This document shows, one piece after another, positions 59,350 through 64,000 of a DNA stretch of 64,000 nt (its first letter is position 1; each line of letters opens with the position of its first letter). The translations under genes and the position numbers were made by a program. The notes under the pieces were generated by a model, which ran no database searches, was not told where the DNA came from, and saw only the letters and a program-made list of their open reading frames with translations. The stretch is from Phoenix dactylifera (Eukaryota; Streptophyta; Magnoliopsida; Arecales; Arecaceae): assembly GCF_009389715.1 (NCBI RefSeq), contig NC_052404.1, positions 6,718,745-6,782,744 on the forward strand, written 5' to 3'.

Positions 59350-59487
59350 ATGGCCTCGAAGCTAGCTTTTTGGGCTTCTTTGGTTCTGTGCATGGCTGGA
59401 TACAGTTGTGGGCAGAAGCTATTTGACGTGACCCAGTATGGAGCAAAGGTTGACAACAAGAGAGCACTCAGGCGGGTTTTCCATTAG
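59350..59487 (+). pseudogene. polygalacturonase (GH28) N-terminal fragment
   Basis: A 45-codon frame gives a signal-peptide-like MASKLAFWASLVLCMAGYSC followed by LFDVTQYGAKVDN. The FDVTxYGAKxD block is the conserved start of the mature domain in plant exo- and pollen-type polygalacturonases, pectin-cutting wall enzymes. The usual next residues (TDDSxAF and onward) are replaced by KRALRRVFH and a stop. No catalytic NTD, DD or GHG motifs are found in the following 2 kb on the plus strand. It therefore looks like a broken copy or a captured first-exon fragment. Confidence 0.6.
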
Positions 59488-61542
59488 CTTAATTTGCCAT
59501 TTTGATAGCGTTCAATGCTAAGATAAAACTGGAATCGCTGTGTTTTTGTGTCTTTTTACTTTTATTTTTTAAGTAAATTAGTGATGCAACATGAGGATTT
59601 GAGTTATTACAGTGTATGACGATGACACGAATCTTGCTTCTATCTATGTTCGATGAATATCATTATTATTTTTTCGAGAGTACCAATAGTATGCCGCAGT
59701 TATTTCATAATGATGAAATAGTTATTTGAATACATACTATAACGTATGTATTCAAGTATACATTCTATATTAATTTCTCTTACGTAAGCCATAGAGCCTC
59801 CTCGAGTCAGAGTCTCAGACTCCATTTGGTGGATGTGTGGAGCCATTGCATTAATATATTTTTTCACACTTTTATTTAGTATCCATCATGTATTATGTAT
59901 AACATATCATTGTGATGGTGAGGTGATTAACAAAGTGGTAGTTAACAAAGAGGAGAGCTTGACCTGATAGTGTTTGTGGGTGAAAAGACAAAGTTATAAA
60001 TGATTAAGACCAAAAAATTACAATCTTTCTTGCGAAATAAGGCCTTGAACATAGGAGATCCGGCGTATTAGAACAAAACAGATATTAAGATAATCTCCTT
60101 GATACTTCCATGATGGGCTAATGGACAACTCTAATGACATTAAACCTGTTGAAGTCGCCATATCTCAGGTCTGATCTGACAAACTTTTTCCAAGAAAATA
60201 TGACGAAGCTCTACTGGAAGTTGTCAGTAGCAGCGTGCTCTGTTTTGTCGAACGAGCAGGGAAAAGCTATGCTTCTTGGCTTAAATAATTACCCCAGACC
60301 TACCTGAAAAACACAATGAAGTATACGTAATTAGCCCACATAAATACCCCGAATACATGGAGAACAAACTACCAAGAAAACTGAAGTAGACCATCTCGTT
60401 ATGGTAAAATGCTATTTCATCGCACTATATAAGCAAAAGCCCAAGTCATGGATTCCAAAACACCAAACTTCTGCACCGCTTCCGGCCTCTGATTCGCTTA
60501 ACATTCACAGCCTGGGAAGTGGCAAATCGGCTACAAGAAAACCAATTTGACGTCGGCATCCATGCTTCAAGAGTAGCATGTTGGGCACGTCTGTTGCTTG
60601 CATTGGGCTTAGAGGAAGGATATTTTCTATGCGAGACTGGTATTGGGCGTGGATCGCATTCCTCTCGAGGAAAACTCAGCCACAATGACTGAGTGGGTTC
60701 GGAGTTGAGTTATAATGCGGCTAGAAGGCCGCTGCTCCACGACACCCACAAATTGCTGGAGAGTATATATCTCCTATCAGGCACACATATATGCAGAAGG
60801 CAAACAATACTGCAGACTAGATTGCCTCCCATACAGCTCACCACTCTAGTGGTTTTATTTGGGTAAGCCATAGGTTAGTGTTTATATTTTATGTAGTCTT
60901 TTATTTATTAGTTTTGTTAGCTGTATTCGCATATGTGCCGCGCTTGAGCCACGATTTTTATAAAATAAAAAAAATTGATGTCATATATTAACAGAAGCGC
61001 CGTATAGCCTCTTGTATACCACCATCCCACCTATAAAAAGAAAAGGTGGATGTCAAAAATATTACTTATTTTTCAGCTAAAATAAAATCTAAATCCAAGG
61101 AAAAATCTATATCCAAGTATTACCAAAAATCAAACGGTACAAGTCAAGTGATAACAGCCTTACACTGGTTGTCGGTAAGAGGTTGAAGTCTTGCAAAAGA
61201 AACAGTGTCCCAAACCCCCCATCCACCCATTCCGAAATACGAGTCCAACTTTCCTTGCCGCGCCCACTCCTAAACTTAAAATTAACAAACCCAATATTAG
61301 AGATAACCACATTTCATCCATCCAAATTAAGCTCTTAAAATCCTAAATGGCACACAAATTATCAATCAATTAATTACTTACTTAATTAATCAAACCCCTT
61401 ACCAAATAATTCGCTTCCCTGGTCTCGATTATTAGGCCCCCACCGCCCCTTCTTTCCCTCTTCCTTTCCTTCCTCTCTCGCCCGCTCGCTGCGTCCTCCG
61501 TCCCCGACCGCATACCGGCGGTTTCCAGATCCCATCGCCGCC
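59488..61542. other. intergenic DNA with a LINE remnant
   Basis: AT-rich; contains the RNase H fragment at 60615. 61400-61540 is a CT-rich leader likely belonging to the TPR gene. Confidence 0.5.
60615..60974 (+). pseudogene. third LINE RNase H fragment with A-rich end
   Basis: The plus strand encodes FYARLVLGVDRIPLEENSAT followed by MTEWVRS and a stop. After a gap comes HIYAEGKQYCRLDCLPYSS with a later stop. These align in order with RCVLGVDTLCIEGDSATV and HVYCEVNRAAD of the remnant at 23336. It ends in an A-rich stretch near 60960-60974. Dead copy. Confidence 0.5.
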
Positions 61543-63095
61543 ATGAACTCCTTCACCGGAAACAGCTCCCAGCGCGGCCCTTCCTCCTCCGCCGCCTTCG
61601 GCGCCTCCTTCGATTCCTACAGCTTCGACTTCGGCGTCGCCGCCGGCCGGAGCTCCACCTCCCGCCCCCTCCGCGACCAGAAGCCCAACCCGTCCCCCGC
61701 CCCATACGCCGCCGCGCCCCTGCCGACCGCCCCCTTCACCCACCAGCCGGCCCGGCCCTCGTGGACCCACCAGCCCGCCTCCGCCGTCCCCAGATCCGGC
61801 ATCGCCGACCCACCGTCCTCCATGGTCGGCGACATCTCCGGCAAGAGCTGGACCTCCGCCGCCCCCACCACCTCCCGCCTCGGCATCCCGGAAAACAACC
61901 CCAATCTCTTTAGCGATCTCGTTGGATCCGCCCTCGGCCAGGGCCGCTCCGCCGCTGGCAACGTGCCCCTCAAGGCTGCCGCCCCCAGTAACGCCTTCTC
62001 CACGGAAAATTTATCCAATTCGCTCCCCAAATCCACCGTTACCACCGCCCGAGCATCCACCACCTCTCATAATACCCCGACGAGGCCCTCCAACTGGGGG
62101 TCGGCGGATAATCTTGGAATTTTCTCATCTTTGAATCAGTCCGGCAGTAAGATCGGGAATCCCTTGGGCGGCGGGCAGCCGATGAATTCATCAGCTGGGG
62201 AACCGCCGATGAATGCTAAAAGGGATCCCTTTGGATCGTTGATGGACTTCGGATCGAAAAATTCTTCAAACCAACCGATGTCGTCGGCCAAATCCTCCTA
62301 TCTGAGCAGCAGCAGTGGTGACGACTACTCTTTTGGGACATTCCAGAATGCCAGTTCGACAAAAATGGATGATTTTGGAGTGCCGGCTGAGAACTTTTCG
62401 GCTCCCCCGCTATCACAACAGCCTGCTCCGGCCAAGGGTGGGGCGGATCCGATGGATATGTTCTTCTCCTCATCAGCCTCATCTGCCTCAGCTGCTGGAG
62501 CTGCTTCGGAGGTACCGGGAAGGCAGCCGTTCTCGGAGGCGAATGATTGGGACTTGGGTGCAGAGTTTGGGGGGCATGATGATGGCGGGACGACAACCGA
62601 GCTTGAAGGGCTCCCGCCACCTCCTGCCGGGGTCACACCTTCAGCAGCCAAAACTAAAGGATTGGAAAATTACAAGCAGGGGCAGTTCGCCGATGCTATC
62701 AAGTGGCTTTCTTGGGCAGCTGTGCTTATAGAAAAATCCGGGGAAAATGATGCCGCCACTGAGGTCTTGTCCTGCAGGGCTTCTTGTTATAAGGAAGTTG
62801 GCGAGTATAAGAAGGCCATTGCCGACTGTTCAAAGGTATCAGGATGCTAAGAAGTATGAGCCTCTTCTTCCCTTTTCTGGCTTTGGTTTAATGAAATGCA
62901 AATGGTCATTGGTCTTTGCAGGTATTGGAACATGATAGCACGAATGTCTCGGTGCTACTGCAACGTGCGCTTTTGTATGAGAGCAGTGAAAAGTACAGAC
63001 TTGGGGCTGAAGATTTGCAGATGGTTCTGAAGATTGATCCTGGTAATCGACTTGCAAGGAGTACCATTCACCGCTTGAGTAAATTGGCTGATTAG
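61543..63095 (+). CDS. TPR-domain protein with long disordered N-terminus, two exons
   Basis: Exons 61543-62835 and 62922-63095 join at GT-AG (intron 86 bp, acceptor TTTGCAG) to give 488 residues. Residues 1 to about 365 are Ser/Pro/Ala/Gly-rich low complexity, with short motifs NLFSDLVGSAL, DPFGSLMDFG, DDFGVPAENF and DPMDMFF. Residues about 370-488 form a compact TPR unit of about three repeats: KTKGLENYKQGQFADAIKWL, then a YKEVGEYKKAIADCSKVLEHD repeat in which the exon join falls, then ALLYESSEKYRLGAEDLQMV with IDPGN. TPRs bind partner proteins. The DPF and NLF-type motifs resemble those that bind clathrin adaptors, so a trafficking role is possible but is inference. The start is the first ATG after a CT-rich leader; reading through the intron would give a truncated 435-residue form. 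Confidence 0.85.
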
Positions 63096-64000
63096 AGATC
63101 CTTTTGGCATTCTTGCCCTGCCTTTTTTTTTAGGCATAAATATCAAGATGGGTGTTTCCTTTTTCTATTGGTTGTTATTATTATTTTGGGGGGTGGATAA
63201 TTACAACTCTTGGTGTCTTAAAATATGGGTTCATGCACTAAATTTATCTTGAAGTTAATAATGCTTTTACTTGTATGTGTATGCTGCAGTATCAAACTTT
63301 TTAACTTTCATTGTTTAGAAGTCATGCATGCGGCTTCAAATCACTATTGTTGTGCACGTTGGCTAATACTGCCTTGATATTCATTCTGACATGCCTTGGA
63401 AATGTTGGAGTGGTTTTCTTTGTTCCCTGGTTATGGTATCACCCAGTTCAATGTTGTTTGTACTTCTTGGGCAGATTTTTCCTTTTGTCATGGCAGTGCA
63501 TATTATGGGCCTCTAGCCGAAGAGGCCACCCAACCCCGCCCCCTCTCATCTTCTCCCGTTTTTACCTGAATATGAATTTTCTGGCATTCTTTAGATTTGA
63601 GTGGTGATATTTGATATATAAATCTCGTTTGCGATAGATATCAGACTTTTTTTATAGGCCTAAACGACCCACATTGTCAATCCAACATGGATTGAAAACA
63701 ATATTAAGAATCCCAAAGTACGTCGAAACAACAAAAGATGTGAAAAAGCTTAGGCATGGGTTATGTTAGGCCCATCACTTAGGAGCTAATAACTGAAAAT
63801 ATAGAGTTATGTAATATAGTTAATGGGCCACATGTTTATTTTTGCAGTGTTAAAACCCATCTTATTGGTCAAATTTCATGTGTAGTTAATGGCACAAGTT
63901 TGGGGTAAGATGGGCTACAAGATACAAATATCAAGATTTGAGCTACAGACCTAGCTCGGGCATATGATTGAGGCCTTGATATGGGATTAAGAGAGAGAAA
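63096..64000. other. 3' flank of the TPR gene and intergenic DNA
   Basis: Probable 3' UTR in the first 200 bases, with AATAATG near 63258 as a weak poly(A) signal. No further gene seen; a 98-codon frame at 63311 has no recognisable domain. Confidence 0.45.

Overview
The window is nuclear DNA from a flowering plant. Genes have GT-AG introns, introns and intergenic DNA are AT-rich, and there are LTR retrotransposon, LINE and MITE remains. Several genes have very GC-rich coding sequence (the RING-H2, inhibitor and TPR genes), which points to a monocot. Long introns and old retroelements would fit a palm-like genome, but I cannot name the species from sequence alone.

Layout. 1-4.9 kb: an intronless ATL-type RING-H2 E3 ligase gene, then intergenic DNA with small repeats. 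5.3-10.75 kb: a three-LTR retroelement array (LTR-internal-LTR-internal-LTR), all on the minus strand. 13.7-14.2 kb: a second, shorter ATL RING-H2 gene. 15.9-16.4 kb: a secreted PMEI/invertase-inhibitor protein (+). 18.8-21.0 kb: a two-exon PMEI-pectin methylesterase (-), convergent with it. 21-27 kb: intergenic DNA with a decayed LINE RNase H fragment and a MITE-like element. 27.35-39.2 kb: a 15-coding-exon sucrose synthase gene (-), structurally complete but with three single-base deletions in exons 12-14. 39.2-48.5 kb: mostly empty DNA plus one small unrecognised protein gene at 45.3 kb with local tandem repeats on both sides. 48.6-57.8 kb: a second member of the retroelement family, whose internal region is mostly two large tandem arrays (126/129-bp units, then a higher-order array of short inverted repeats). 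59.35 kb: a polygalacturonase N-terminal fragment. 61.5-63.1 kb: a two-exon protein with a disordered N-terminus and a C-terminal TPR domain.

How the genes relate. Four loci concern carbohydrate or cell-wall metabolism: the inhibitor, the pectin methylesterase, sucrose synthase and the polygalacturonase remnant. The two ATL genes look like local paralogues now separated by the 5.5-kb retroelement array. There is no operon-like organisation.

The least ordinary content is the retroelement family. It carries gag-start remnants but no visible pol. Its LTRs have U3 regions made of length-variable tandem repeats. The part of its internal region next to the polypurine tract is occupied by a different tandem array in each copy: a 10-bp array, a 29-bp array, or the 126-bp and 53/33/18-bp arrays. 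In the last of these, small hairpin units keep complementary stems while the stem sequence changes.
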